Source: Larimichthys crocea
Taxonomy: Eukaryota; Chordata; Actinopteri; Sciaenidae
Reading direction: 5' to 3'
Length of the DNA stretch: 64,000 nt
Assembly (NCBI RefSeq): GCF_000972845.2
Contig: NC_040013.1
Coordinates: 1,602,642-1,666,641, forward strand
In this document: positions 44,331 through 55,352 of the stretch, piece by piece
Layout: the number at the start of each line of letters is the position of its first letter
How positions within the stretch are numbered: the first letter of the stretch is position 1
Notes under the pieces: generated by a model
Database searches by the model: none
Seen by the model: only the letters and a program-made list of their open reading frames with translations
Told to the model about the DNA's origin: nothing
Translations under genes and position numbers: made by a program

Positions 44331-46085
44331 AGCTAAAACCACAATATAACAGTATATTATAGTATATTTTGCAGCTTTAACTTCAGACTTGCTGTTGGAC
44401 TCTGTGTTGTAGTGGGTGCCGGTCGTTTGTTGACATCAAATCACTCTGTAGCATGAATGTCACATCCTTTTTTACAGAAAATCTGAATTTTTTACACAGA
44501 AATTAATCTAATCTAATCTAAAATGAGTCCACAGGCTGTTACCGAAAAATGTCTTTTTAATCACTCCATAAATCAGAAAGTACAGATCAGTTTTCTCCAT
44601 GTTGAATGAATCAGACTGGATGATCTATGAACAAAGCCCTCTGAATATAAAACAGGAATCAAACTGGATTTTAGATTTGTGGCTCAGATTCTGAGACAAA
44701 AACTGTAAAAATTTTGAACTCTTAAAGAAATCTACAGACACAAACAGACTAAATGAAGTCAAATAAAGACAGAAATGGTGATTTGGGACGGTGTCATGGA
44801 GGAAAACACTTTTTCTCAACAGTTTTGGGCTGTTGGGTAAACTATCACCGTTCCACATGCTAAGTCTTGATCTTCATCTCTATCTCTTGCAGTTCCACCT
44901 TTGCTGAATCCTTCTTTCTATTCCATCCATTCACTGTCTGCACCAAAGAAACAGACAACATTTTGATCCTGGTACTGATTGGTGCCCAGCCAGGTGGCAA
45001 TAATGTGCCCATTCTCCGGTGTTTCCTTCCAGGGGTCAGGGGGTGCCGGGTGATTAACACACAGGATGTGACCTTTAATCCACTCGCAGCTCCTCGCAGC
45101 ATTAATCTCCCCCGGCCAGCATTCAGCTCTGATAATGGCATGTTAATTAATGACGCTCTTTTGAGGTGGCGTCAGCCGGCACTGGAAGCTCAGAGAGCTG
45201 GTTAACACTTTGCACATGTTCCCGAGCGTTGGAGTCACCTTTGGAATATCAAACACAGACTCAAATCTCACCACGTGACAGCCCAACGATGCACAAGATT
45301 TCTTCCCAGGACCTGTTTGACTTAATGCAGTCAGCGTGCCCGTGATTAAACGCTGCATTGTTAAATCAGAGGACACTTTCTCTCATCAGCTGGGAAAACA
45401 TTCTTTGTCAATGCCAAAAAACGGCGATATTAATATGTTATCTTACACCAGCAGAGAGCCACGCGTGCATGTTTTAGCAGGCACAAATGTCAACCCGCTC
45501 TCTCATCCTGTCTCCTCGTATCTCTCCGATAAAGCCCCTCAGTCAAACACACATGCACAATCCACCCAAAGGACTCTCACGGTCCCGCGGCTTATACATT
45601 TTTAATCAAATATTTACATTTGCTTGTTCGATATTCCCCGTTGATGTTGGAAAACGAGACAACAAGGCGAGGTTCTAGCCTTGCCGGAAGTATTGTGTGG
45701 TGTGCGCTCGATGAGTCAGGGTGATGCAGAAGGGGAAGAGAGGCAAAGGCCAGGCTTGTCACTGTCTGGGAACTGTGACAGGATTTATGGATCTTTGTGC
45801 CTCCGAGGGGAGGCTGCAGAATAGTGTGTGTGTGTGTGTGTGTGTGATGGGGGTGTTTGGGGTGGAGGTGTCAGGACGGTGGAAGCAGACTGCCCATCCT
45901 CCGTCCTTGTCCTTCTATACACTTCAATGATTTGATTGCATTGACTGTTCATCAACAAGTTGTGCATAAAACATGTTGTATTAAATATTTTAAACTCAGT
46001 TTGCTTGTGTGGATAAATCACTAATCCCACCACTGTAAATATGTTCAGCTGTACTCGAGTATTTCATCAAAAAGGTCAACGACAC
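44331..46085. other. Intergenic sequence; (TG)12 at about 45,823-45,846
   Basis: 44,860-45,400 is repeat-free, balanced sequence with TTAATTAATGACG and CCAGCATTCAGCTCTGATAA; a weak conserved-element candidate. Both strands carry short open frames without support. Confidence 0.4.
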
Positions 46086-46089
46086 AACA

Positions 46090-46190
46090 CACAGCAGCCA
46101 GCCCAGCTCGGCGTCTCTTCTTAGCTTCCTTCCTTAACGTCCTCTTCGCTCTCTTCTCCTCTGCCATTATGTCCATAGAGGCTGCTGGGC
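46090..46190 (-). repeat. Partial copy of the mini-ORF repeat
   Basis: Plus strand CGCTCTCTTCTCCTCTGCCA is the complement of TGGCAGAGGAGAAGAGAGCG, the ORF start block of 37,660-37,930. Confidence 0.65.
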
Positions 46191-46194
46191 CTTT

Positions 46195-46420
46195 GCTAAC
46201 GGACGGTGTTGCTGATGACAACTGTGGTGTTCCTCAGGGCTCTATTCTTGGCCCTCTATTGTTCTCGACATACATGCTTCCTCTTAGCCAGAGTGTTTTC
46301 CCATCACTGTCACATTGCACAGCTTCATGTTCCTCTCTGATCTAGTAACTCCAGCAGGTTCGAGCATTTCTTTGCCCGCCTCAGTGAAATAAAACGTTGG
46401 ATGTCCCAGAGCTTTGGATC
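46195..46420 (+). mobile_element. LINE reverse-transcriptase remnant (L2-like)
   Basis: Plus-strand frame at about 46,223-46,282 encodes CGVPQGSILGPLLFSTYMLP, the conserved reverse-transcriptase motif GVPQGSxLGPLLF of L2/CR1-type LINEs. About 120 bp on, a frame gives LSEIKRWMSQSF, matching the downstream LINE segment (L..I..WM). The catalytic (Y)ADD block between them is eroded and there are frame breaks. It is a short fragment, joined directly to the mini-ORF repeat copy. Confidence 0.8.
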
Positions 46421-47500
46421 AAACACAGCCGCCTGCTTCACAGTAAACTTGCTTCCGCTGGATAAAAAAATCCAGGAGTAACGTTTGATCTGTTAAAGAA
46501 TGCGTCGAGGTTTAGTTCAAGGAGTGAACCCAAATGTAGACGAGGTAAAAACAAAATAACACCAATTAAATCCAACAAAAGCCCAACAGAGAAAACCTGA
46601 TGCATGAAGACCGAACAAACTCTGTCGGTGTCTTCAGGGACTGAATACACAAGGACAGCAAGACACAGGTGAAACTAATCAGGCTGGCACAGGTGATCAA
46701 CAAAGGCAGGAAGTGAAGTTAGAGACACGAGGCGAGGGGAGAACTACAAAACAAGAGGAAACGCTCCTTACAGACTTCTGTAAGGTTTGTGTTGTTGTTG
46801 GATTTTAAGAAATATGACTCCTGAGCTCACCGACTTACACCGCCTGTCTGTTTGATTTCGTATTGATTTAAACATTTTATTAACCGCTTTTAAAGTTGTA
46901 AAGTGGCCTCGCTCCAAATTACATAAACGATTTATTGACTCCCCCGTGTGCTGAGGCCTGGATGCAGCTCCTGCCGGATCTTCTCGTGACTAAAGGGGAC
47001 CATGAAACACTGAAGATCAGACATGTGTTGAGACCTAGATTTGAATAGTCTTTGAATAGTCTATTATGATTTAATTTACATTTTGATATTTCACATTTTT
47101 AATAAGTAAGATGCCAGTGAGCCAGAGAACAGTCGTTATTGAAACTGTATTTTTATTTTGCTTTTATTTAATATGTTTTTTGGACTGAGGTCAGAGTTCA
47201 TGTGACATCACCGGCGAGCGCCGAGGGGGATTGTTGTTTTTGTGTTTTTGGTACATGTGCGCCGCGACGACAGTGAGTCTGTGCATGTCTGCTGTAAAAA
47301 CGCCCGTAGAACCGGGACAAATAAAGTTGCCAAACTGTGAGACGGAGTCATGTCTGCTTGAGAGTGCAACACATGCTGCATGTTTCAGGATTCCTGTGTG
47401 TTTGCTTCGTCTTGTTTCTTCCCACAGGCCGTGATTCGTAATGTAAAGGAAGCAGAGGATGTGAGATCACTGCAGGTCAGACATGCAGACTGCCTCGTGG
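46421..47500. other. Intergenic sequence, nothing recognised
   Basis: 47,225-47,400 has CGGGACAAATAAAGTTGCCA, LTR-3'-end-like, but no paired LTR or TG..CA ends were found. Otherwise unremarkable. Confidence 0.4.
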
Positions 47501-47530
47501 AATAAATCTAAATAAATGAGCTCGTTCTGA

Positions 47531-47793
47531 AGGAAACCTTCCTCGTGCGGTCGCTTCACTGATGTGACAGGATTCGTCCCCGTCCAGGTACGAGCGTCAC
47601 CACTGCAGCTCACACAGAATATCGTTTCCTCCTTCTCCTCGCTTCACCTCCCCCCACAGCGACTCCACTTCTCCCTCCAGTCTTTCCACTCAGCGGTTTG
47701 GGAGGAGTCGATCTGTTGGCTGGTGGTTCTGTCGGCCGGGGCCTCCCTCTGTAACTTCCTGGCCCGCGGAAAGCTGCTCTTCTCCGAGTCCAG
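47531..47793 (+). CDS. Possible exon pair of an unrecognised gene
   Basis: A plus-strand frame reads CGRFTDVTGFVPVQ to CAG|gtacga at 47,587. It resumes after a 72-nt gap at ccccccacag|CGA (47,660) with RLHFSLQSFHSAVWEESICW, then LVVLSAGASLCNFLARGKLL, and ends TCC AG|gtcagg at 47,793. The second part has a predicted membrane-like segment (WLVVLSAGASLCNFLA). The gap is a multiple of three and itself open, so intron retention or no intron is equally possible. No start codon or further exons found. Unrecognised; may be chance. Confidence 0.2.
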
Positions 47794-49620
47794 GTCAGGC
47801 CTGGTCCCCCAGCTGGTGTTTGGGTCTGTGGTTTAGACCAGCAGCCTCGACCAAGTCTGGAGCAGAGACAGTCTAAAGGAGGAGACATGGTACACATTAC
47901 ATGTACGAAACTGTTTTGGAAATGATTGTTTAAACCAGTCAGACTTAACCACACCTGTAGCTCATGTTGTAGCTGCCAGTAGCTCCTCATTGGACACTGA
48001 TTGGTCCGTGGTTTGGACACGAAGACAGGATGGATCCAGGCGTTAGCTTCATACTTTATTGTTTGTATTTTCAAATAGTGTGTTTCACCTTCAACAGCCT
48101 TTTAGGACGTAGGCTAAGGAGGACACCACCCTCCAGACTCTGTGTAAAGGTGTAGATCTGTCTCTGTGTCACGACAGGCCGGAGGCATCGACGTCTTTAG
48201 AGACGGCGTGTAAGAACATGTCAGTCTGTCCGTCTATCGATGTATCTGTCATGATGATGACGAAGAGGACAGCAAGCTGAGGCCACACTGCAAAAATTAT
48301 TCATCTTAACGAATCAATTAGTTTGATTTTTTAATCAAAGATTGTTCGGCTGCCGGGTCGAGAAGATAATGCCTCTAATTAGTGAATCAATCTCCATTTC
48401 CTCTAAAGCAAACTCCAGCAGCCCGGCAGAGAAAGAGCTGAAGGCAGCTGAAATTTCAGCTGAAGTGTGTGAGCTATAAATACAGACACGGAGTTCATAT
48501 TATTTTATAGAGGAACCCGCAGATCAGCCAGGATTAGCTTCATTTGCATTGCTGATTCTCGCTCAGCGCCGCGTGTTGGCGTTAACCTGCGAGCTGTCCG
48601 CGGGGCGAAAACAAACCGTGGATCTGATTTACATAAATTCATCCTGATCGTTAAGACTGACGCCGTGCATTCGGTTTAGTTCCTCTAACATCTACTGGAG
48701 AAACTGAACTCTCTGTGATTTACAGAGTTTCCTGATGGACAGTGAAGTAAACTGCTGACAACTGTAGCTGCCGTTAGCTCAGTCTGTTAGCTCTACTCTC
48801 CCTTTTCTGTCTCCCCACCCCCTCCTCCAACATTTAAGGCGAGAGAGACAGAAGGGGCCCCCCTGGCTCAGATACTGGACCCCATCGCCTCATGACATAG
48901 CAGTACTTGTGCATGTGTGTGTGTGTGTGTGTGATTTATGTGTCTTGTCCAGACTCAGTGGGAACTGGTGGAGGACGGACCCCCACCGCCCCATCCTCCT
49001 CCCCCAACAACTCGCCCCAACAAAGCTCTCCAAAAATGTGTGTGAGAGGTTTTTTTTTTTGGGGGGGGGGGTTCCCCTGAGAGGAAAATAGAATTAAGCG
49101 AGCCAACGCGAGTCACTGAAGCTCCTCAGCTGACACACCCTGAAACCTGCGTGTTTTTCCTTCTCATGCCGAAACATCTCGAGCATCAGGTCGACTCCAG
49201 TCGAGACTAAACATCCTTACTATCACACATGCTGACACAAGCAACAAACACACACTCCCTCGCACACCGTCGGTACTTCCTCTGGCACTAATCTCGCACA
49301 TTTATTCCGGTCAGTCCACTTGCAGGCAGGAATCCACCAGAGCATCTCAAGTTGCATATCAACACTTCCATTTGTGCAGCGTGAGGCTTAAGTAGGTTAA
49401 AGGCAGGCATGCACACTCCGCTTTCGTCTCCGTGCCCTCCAGGCAGTAAACGATTCTGTCAGAGAGGCTGCTGCTCGTTATCGACGTTGTGGGCAACTCC
49501 ACCGCCGCCACAGCAGCAACGCAACCTTTATCTCTGCCACACAACAGCCAAGTATGATATAGATTAGCTATATGAGCATGAACAGAACCAAAGGGCCTCT
49601 GCAGCGAAGTGTATCGATTT
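47794..49620. other. Intergenic; partial mini-ORF repeat and (GT)n
   Basis: 48,690-48,800 is a partial copy of the 38.7-kb repeat (TTTACAGAGTTTCCTGATGG, GACAGTGAAGTAAACTGCTG). (GT)10 at about 48,914-48,933 and a T10G10 run at about 49,050-49,070. No exon recognised. Confidence 0.6.
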
Positions 49621-49637
49621 GAATACACAGCAGCACA

Positions 49638-49684
49638 CGTGTGTGTGTGTGTGTGTGTGTGTGTCTGTGTGTGTGTGTGTGTGT
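49638..49684. repeat. (GT)n microsatellite
   Basis: GT run with one CT interruption. Confidence 0.95.
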
Positions 49685-49764
49685 GAGCTGCAGGCCTGAT
49701 TAATGGTTCATATTTACCAAATCTTTATGATAATTCATTCAACAGTTGTAAAGACATTTAAAAG

Positions 49765-50765
49765 GAAAATGTCAACCTCGAGGTAAGAGGGGGGATCGCC
49801 AAAATGACCACGATCCATCCTCTGTGAACCACGAATGTCTGCACAAAATGTTGTGCCAATCCATCGAGTGTATGCTGAGATGTTTAACTGGATTAGTGAA
49901 AACATTAACTCGCTGGTGATGCTAGAGAAAAAGACAGAGGATCACCAAAATGACCAGGATGCATCCTCTGGGAGCCATGAATATTTGTACAAAATGAGCC
50001 AGTAGATGTCACGGGACTTCATTTTGGATAAGTGGAAAATTAAAGTGAAAACAACCTGCTGGTGATGCTCAAGAAAAAATCCAAGGGACCACCAATATCA
50101 CGAGTATCCATCCTCTGGGAACCATGAATATCCGCATAACATGTGCAAGTAGATGTTTGGATATTTAACTGTCTAGATGAAAAAATTTAATCCACTGGTG
50201 ATGCTAGAGAAAAAGCCAGAGGATCACCAAAATGACCAGGATCCATCCTCTGAGAACCATGAATATCTTTACAAAATGTTGTAGATTATATGTTATAGAT
50301 ATTAAAATTATGAGGATCCATCCTCTGGAAACAATGAAATGTCTGCATAAAATGTCCAAGTAGATGTAGATGTTTAGATATTTAACTGTCTAGATGAAAA
50401 CTTTAACCTGCTGGTGATGCTAGAGAAAAAGCCAGAGGATCACCAAAATGATGAGGATCCATCCTCTGGGAACCATGAATGTCTGTATAAAATGTTGTAG
50501 ATGTAGATGTTTGGATATTTAACTGTCTAGACGAAAAAATTTAATCCACTGGTGATGCTAGAGAAAAAGCAAAATGACCAGGATGCATCCTCTGGGAACC
50601 ATGAATATCTTTACAAAATGTTGTAGATGTAAATGTTTGGATATTTTAGTGTCTAGTAGCTTGGGGATCACCAAAAGTACGAGGATCTATCCTGCGGGCA
50701 CAAAAATATTTTGCAGAAATGTTCATGGCAATCCATCCGAGAGTCAAAATGCATCGAGCTGCGGT
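49765..50765 (+). repeat. Tandem array, ~150-bp units (GGATCCATCCTCTGGGAACC)
   Basis: Units carry GATCACCAAAATGACCAGGA, TCCATCCTCTGGGAACCATG, AATATCTTTACAAAATGTTG, GTTTGGATATTTAACTGTCT and CTGGTGATGCTAGAGAAAAA. Six to seven units with internal deletions. It shares the CATCCTCTGGGGAACCATGAA core with the 41.5-kb array and so is an older member of the same type. Confidence 0.85.
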
Positions 50766-51489
50766 GCTAGCGTGGCTTAAAAAAGCTCCATCACGCCACA
50801 CGTAACCTGAAACGTCGTGACTGCGTGTTCATTTGTGGATGTGGTCAGACCAGAATAACAACGCTCAGATTAATGACCCCCGCTCGTCTGCATCGTTGTA
50901 TTTCACTGGAATGTGTGTATCTATGTGCGTGTTGTATATGTTGGGTAGGTGTGCTGAAAAAATGAGGCCCCTCACAAACCCTGTGACATTTACAGAGAGG
51001 AGAGCATGCTGCGAAGGCGGTTTGGGTGGTTTATGGGGCAAAGGCAGCTGACTTATATGATCCATGTGTTGCACCTGAGATGTCTGCCTGCAGCCCCCCC
51101 AGGCGTACATGTGACAGTGAATCTCATTATCTCCCACCGACCGACCTCCTCATCCCGCACACATGTTTCCTATCATGGTCGGGACATTCCAGGCGTTGGC
51201 CGGCATTCCACAAAAACACACACACACACATCTATCGAGTACCAAGCACGTTCAGATAGAAGGAAGATTAAACCACGACGTAGATTTCTCTGTTTGTGTT
51301 CAGGATTTATGTGATGGAGGTGAGCGGGATTAAAGCTAGCAGATTTATAACCGACAGCTAATTCCCATCAGAGTCCAGTTGGGCTGGAAGAATTCCTGGA
51401 AAAGACGTTAATCCCAGCGGTGTCTTTGTAGAAAAAACAATAATATGTCATGAAATCTGTTACATTAATACGACTATTTATTTATTTAT
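50766..51489. other. Spacer within the interrupted array
   Basis: Unique sequence with a short (CA)n near 51,216-51,230; no gene recognised. Confidence 0.5.
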
Positions 51490-51565
51490 TTACTTAGTTT
51501 GTCTATCTGGCTCTAGCCCCCCATGACCCTGATGAGGATAAGTAGTTTCAGATCATGGATGGATA
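51490..51565 (+). mobile_element. 3' end fragment of common fish repeat
   Basis: GGCTCTAGCCCCCCATGACC, CTGATGAGGATAAGTAGTTT and CATGGATGGATAG match the conserved 3' end (GCGACCCTGA.AGGATAAGCGG...ATGGATGGATGG) of the element family seen at 34,540. Confidence 0.7.
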
Positions 51566-51569
51566 GTTT

Positions 51570-51774
51570 GTCTTTCTATTTATTAATTTATTCATTTTAA
51601 TGTATTTTATATTATATTATCTTTTATTTTATTTTTTCATTTATTGTATTTTTTTAATTTTTATTTATTTATTTTATTTTTTTATTGTATTTTTATTTTA
51701 TTTTGTTTTGTTTTACTTTATTTACATTTATTTTATTTTGTTTTGTTTTATTTACATTTATTTTGTTTTGTTAA
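51570..51774. repeat. T-rich low-complexity tract (TTTTATTTTG)
   Basis: About 200 bp almost without C, built of TTTAT/TTTTG pentamers; the Phe/Tyr/Ile-rich open frame here is an artefact. Confidence 0.95.
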
Positions 51775-52245
51775 AATTATGAGGGTCCATCCTCTGGGAA
51801 CCACGAATGTCTGCACAAAATGAGCCAGTAGATTTTTAGAAATGAAAGTGAAAACAACCTGCTGGTGATGCTTGAGAAAAAGCCAGGGCATGATCAATCT
51901 CATGAGGATACATCATCTGGGAACCACGAATGTCTGCACAAAATGAGCCAGTAGATGTTGAGGAATTTAACTGGATAAGTGGAAAATTAAAGTGAAAACA
52001 ACCTGCTCAGGAAAAAGCCAGGGGACCAACAATATCATCATCCTCTGGGAACCATGAATATCCGCATAAAATGTGCAAGTAGATGTTTGGATATTTAACT
52101 GTTTAGATGAAAACTTTAACCTGTAATGGTGATGCTAGAGAAAAAGCCAGAGGATCACCAAAATGACCAGGATGCATCCTCTGGGAACCATGAATATTTG
52201 TACAAAATGAGCCTAGATGTTGAGAAATAAGTGAAAAAACTACAA
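51775..52245 (+). repeat. Continuation of the 49.8-kb unit array
   Basis: Resumes with AAATTATGAGGGTCCATCCT and the same blocks (GTCTGCACAAAATGAGCCAG, CTGGTGATGCT, GAGAAAAAGCCAG). About three units, decaying at the right end. Confidence 0.85.
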
Positions 52246-53285
52246 ATCTAACGTCATCCTGAGATTTGTTGTTAAAACTCGGCAGCTGTTGCCTCTTAGT
52301 CTTTGTCGTTGCTCAGTGTTCAGGAGTGAGAGGACTTCATGGAGTCGGGGACGTTGAGTTCATGTTCTGCCTCAAACTCAAACCATATTTCTGCTGCAGT
52401 TTGAGATCAGTAACTCTAACCCGTGACACGAACAGCACAGCCCCGTCTTTATTTAACACACACTGATTGTGTAGAACACGGAGCTGATCCCATGACGGAG
52501 CTGGAGGCCATGCATGGTATGTAAACAATGACTCACCTTTAATAACCCTAAACACATACATCGTGAGTTTAAGTGCTGCTGAAGCACTTTCCCAGCTCCC
52601 TCTGGACATTAAGGCTTTTTACACAATGCACATCATGAGACGAAGAGGAGAAGGAGGTGGTGGTGGTGGAGGAGAGTCTGCAGAGCCATCCGTGGGGGCG
52701 GATCAGGACAAGATCAATGGGAGTGACAGGGAGTGCAGGAGGCAGCAGGAGATTCAAAGTGAGCCAATAAATAACATCCTAGTGAGACAGCAACTGCCTC
52801 CTCTTCAGCCAGCTCCACCCCCTCCGACCGACCTCGCTGGCCCCCGCCGACTGGGCCCCCTTGATTACTGGCCTCAGAGAGAGAGAGGGAGAGGTGGGGG
52901 GAGGGTGGAGGAGGCCCCCGGCTGCACAATACACCTCTCATACGGGGCCCTCGCTCACCTCTTGCCTCCATTTGTTGGATATTCATCTTTCAGCATGTGT
53001 GTGAGTTTGTTTAGGGGGGTGGAGGCTTAGAGGGAAGATGGAAGGAGGTGGGGGTGGATGTGTGTATGTGTGTGTGTGTGGTGGAGAGAGAGGTGGGGGG
53101 GTCCTCCATGTTTTTTACATCCCCCCCCCCCTGCACCTCCTAAACACCATCTATATTCTGTCTTACCCCCCTCCACCCTCCACCCTCCATCGTAGTCCGC
53201 TGTGGTTTCACTGGGTGGTTTAAACATTAGCCACTTTGGTTTCTGCTCAATAGGAGCCAAGAAGAAGAAAACAAGTCCTGCCCGA
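52246..53285. other. Intergenic complex sequence
   Basis: 52,560-53,000 is repeat-poor with GTGAGCCAATAAATAACATC and polypurine GGAGGTGGTGGTGGTGGAGG. Candidate regulatory DNA only. The 155-codon open frame here is judged spurious (Gly/Arg/Pro-biased, no splice sites, no homology recognised). Confidence 0.35.
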
Positions 53286-53287
53286 TA

Positions 53288-53386
53288 CCTTTAAGACTGT
53301 CTTTAAGTCTCTAAGACTGTCTTTAAGTCTCTAAGACTGTCTTTAGGTCTCTAAGACTGTCTTTAGGTCTCTAAGACTGTCTTAGC
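53288..53386 (+). repeat. 20-bp minisatellite CTAAGACTGTCTTTAAGTCT
   Basis: Five near-identical tandem units, varying A/G at one position; a decayed relative (ACGTCTTTAAGATCGTCTTT) follows. Confidence 0.95.
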
Positions 53387-53467
53387 CGCACAGCGTGAAC
53401 AAATACGTCTTTAAGATCGTCTTTATGAAGTCTTACGTCGATCAGTTGGTGCACAACTTTAGTCCAC

Positions 53468-53792
53468 ACCAAGCAGCAACGTCTGTGGCTGTGAAGTGAC
53501 GCCAACAACAGGAAGCTGCAGTTCCTCTAACGTCCACCTGAGGCTGGCTCCAGAAGTGAGTCAGTCTCCATAAGTCCCCATGTCAACTTCACAGCAGAAA
53601 TAAACATGTTTACAGCCTGGTACAAAAAACAGTTTTGGTCTCCATATGTCAGTCCTGTCATCTAATGAAAGTTGGACATTTGAACATGGGGACTTCTGGA
53701 GACTGAATCACTTCTGGAGCCAGCCTCAAGTGGACGTTAGAGGAACTGCAGTTTCTGGCTTCACTTCACAGACATGGAGGTTGCTGCTTGGT
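53468..53792. mobile_element. Fold-back MITE copy 4, most complete (325 bp)
   Basis: Ends ACCAAGCAGCAACGTCTGTG and ...CATGGAGGTTGCTGCTTGGT are inverted repeats. The long arms contain GCAGTTCCTCTAACGTCCAC and AGTCTCCATAAGTCCCCATG and their complements. The centre carries ACATGTTTACAGCCTGGTAC. No clear target duplication was found, no ORF. Confidence 0.85.
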
Positions 53793-54870
53793 TCTGAGTT
53801 GGCGTTGTCGTACGTTTGGTCGGAGATCGGAAGTTGGAAATCTCAACCGGGAATTTCCGACCTCCCGATTTCGACTGGAATGCTAACGCTTTAATGAGTT
53901 GCATTCTGGGAAATGTAGGAGCCTTCAATATGTCTGTTTTTGTAAAGAGAAACCAGGTGGACGTTTGCCAAACTCAGGTCATCGTTCATAAAAATCACAA
54001 CATCACAAAATACAAGATCTGACAGCGTTCTCCACGTCCTGAGGAGATTTATGTCCTGACTGCGAGACAGTGGATACATTTAATTACAGCGGCTGACTGA
54101 GGTTGGCGTGCACCTGGAGAGGAGAAACGAGGAGTGAGGAGGAGTTCAGCTCAGGTTGTGGGGAGACTTGGCTTCCTTCCCTTCAGTGCAGAGAATAGTT
54201 CACACATATCGGACGTGTTAGCCGCCACGCAATCAGGTTTGTGTTAGCAGGGCCGCACCTCAGAGGATCCCAACCCAACCCCACCCAACCCTCATCCTCC
54301 TTTTGTGGTTCACGGCTGCTCGCTTACATGACTGTCATACCGCAAGACGTTTGCGTGGAAGATGAGAGCAGCCGAGCGCGGTGAGCTGACAGGAGACAAG
54401 GAGGGAGGGAGGTTCAGAGAGAGAGAGGAGACGAGTGGGAGACTCCTGCAGGAGATCTTCAAAGTGCCGAATGACACTTCCTATCACTATGTGGAGGGAA
54501 GTGGAGCGTGTCAGCTCCTGTGCTCTCTCACCCCATCTTGCATGCAGAGCAATTACCACTGGCACATCATACCCCCACCTCCTCCTCCTACATCCTCCAC
54601 CCTCACCACCACCATCACCATCATCCTCCTGCCAGCGGACCTGTGACTCATCATCCAGAGTAATCGGCCTCAGAAGTCTGAGCGCTCGTGGGAGATGACT
54701 AAACACGGCGAAGCCGCCTCATTTATGGTGGGGAGGGTGGAGGTCGTCTCACCTGGTGGAGAACGTAAAGGCTTTGGCCCTTTCCTGTCTCTCTAGACTT
54801 TCAGAATAAAAGCGAAATGCACAAATATTAAGAAGTAATAATCACTCATGCTGCACTGACTCGTTGTCCT
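53793..54870. other. Intergenic sequence, possible regulatory segment
   Basis: 54,360-54,700 is repeat-free, with AATGACACTTCCTATCACTA and GAGCAATTACCACTGGCACA. No gene recognised; both strands carry biased open frames of 90-123 codons without splice context. Confidence 0.35.
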
Positions 54871-54879
54871 GATGGGCTG

Positions 54880-55030
54880 TAGCTGCTGTTAGTTCACGTC
54901 AGCTCGTGTGGAGAGTTGGAGCAGAGGCGTGTCGTGCCAGAACAGGAGCTGGACAAGCGTTAGCAACCGTAACCGGGCTCAGCAGCCGGCAGAGGAGAAG
55001 AGGACGCTGACGGAGGAAGCTAAGGAGACA
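54880..55030 (+). repeat. Partial mini-ORF repeat copy
   Basis: GTAGCTGCTGTTAGTTCACG, TGTCGTGCCAGAACAGGAGC, AACCGGGCTCAGCAGCC and GAAGAGGACGCTGACGGAGG, in family order. Confidence 0.7.
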
Positions 55031-55056
55031 GAGATTATCCACGTAATGTTGCTTTA

Positions 55057-55058
<2 letters not shown>

Positions 55059-55103
<45 letters not shown>

Positions 55104-55288
55104 ACATAAACCATTGTTCCCTCCAGTGTTCCTGTGATCTGCACTGAAGGAGGGGGGGGGGTCACGGCGGGGTTGCCATGGCAACCTTTTCAGTAGTATA
55201 GACGGGCCCTGCTGATTTTCTTTTTTCCAATAGCGGCGATCATCATCATCATCATCAGCATCATCATCATCATCAACATCATCATCAG

Positions 55289-55341
<53 letters not shown>

Positions 55342-55352
55342 GCATCATCATC
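55059..55352. repeat. (GT)n and (TCA)n microsatellites
   Basis: (GT)21 at 55,059-55,101, and about 37 CAT/ATC triplets with occasional AGC and AAC at 55,241-55,352. On the minus strand the latter reads as a poly-Met open frame, which is an artefact. Confidence 0.95.

Noticed and set aside
47225..47400. Possible solo LTR (AATAAAG motif)
   Set aside because: No TG...CA ends, inverted termini or target duplication could be found.
47610..48074. 154-codon minus-strand open frame
   Set aside because: Arg/Pro/Gly-biased and antisense to the better plus-strand exon candidate; no homology recognised.
52563..53030. 155-codon plus-strand open frame
   Set aside because: Gly/Arg/Pro-biased over purine runs, no splice signals, no recognisable domain.
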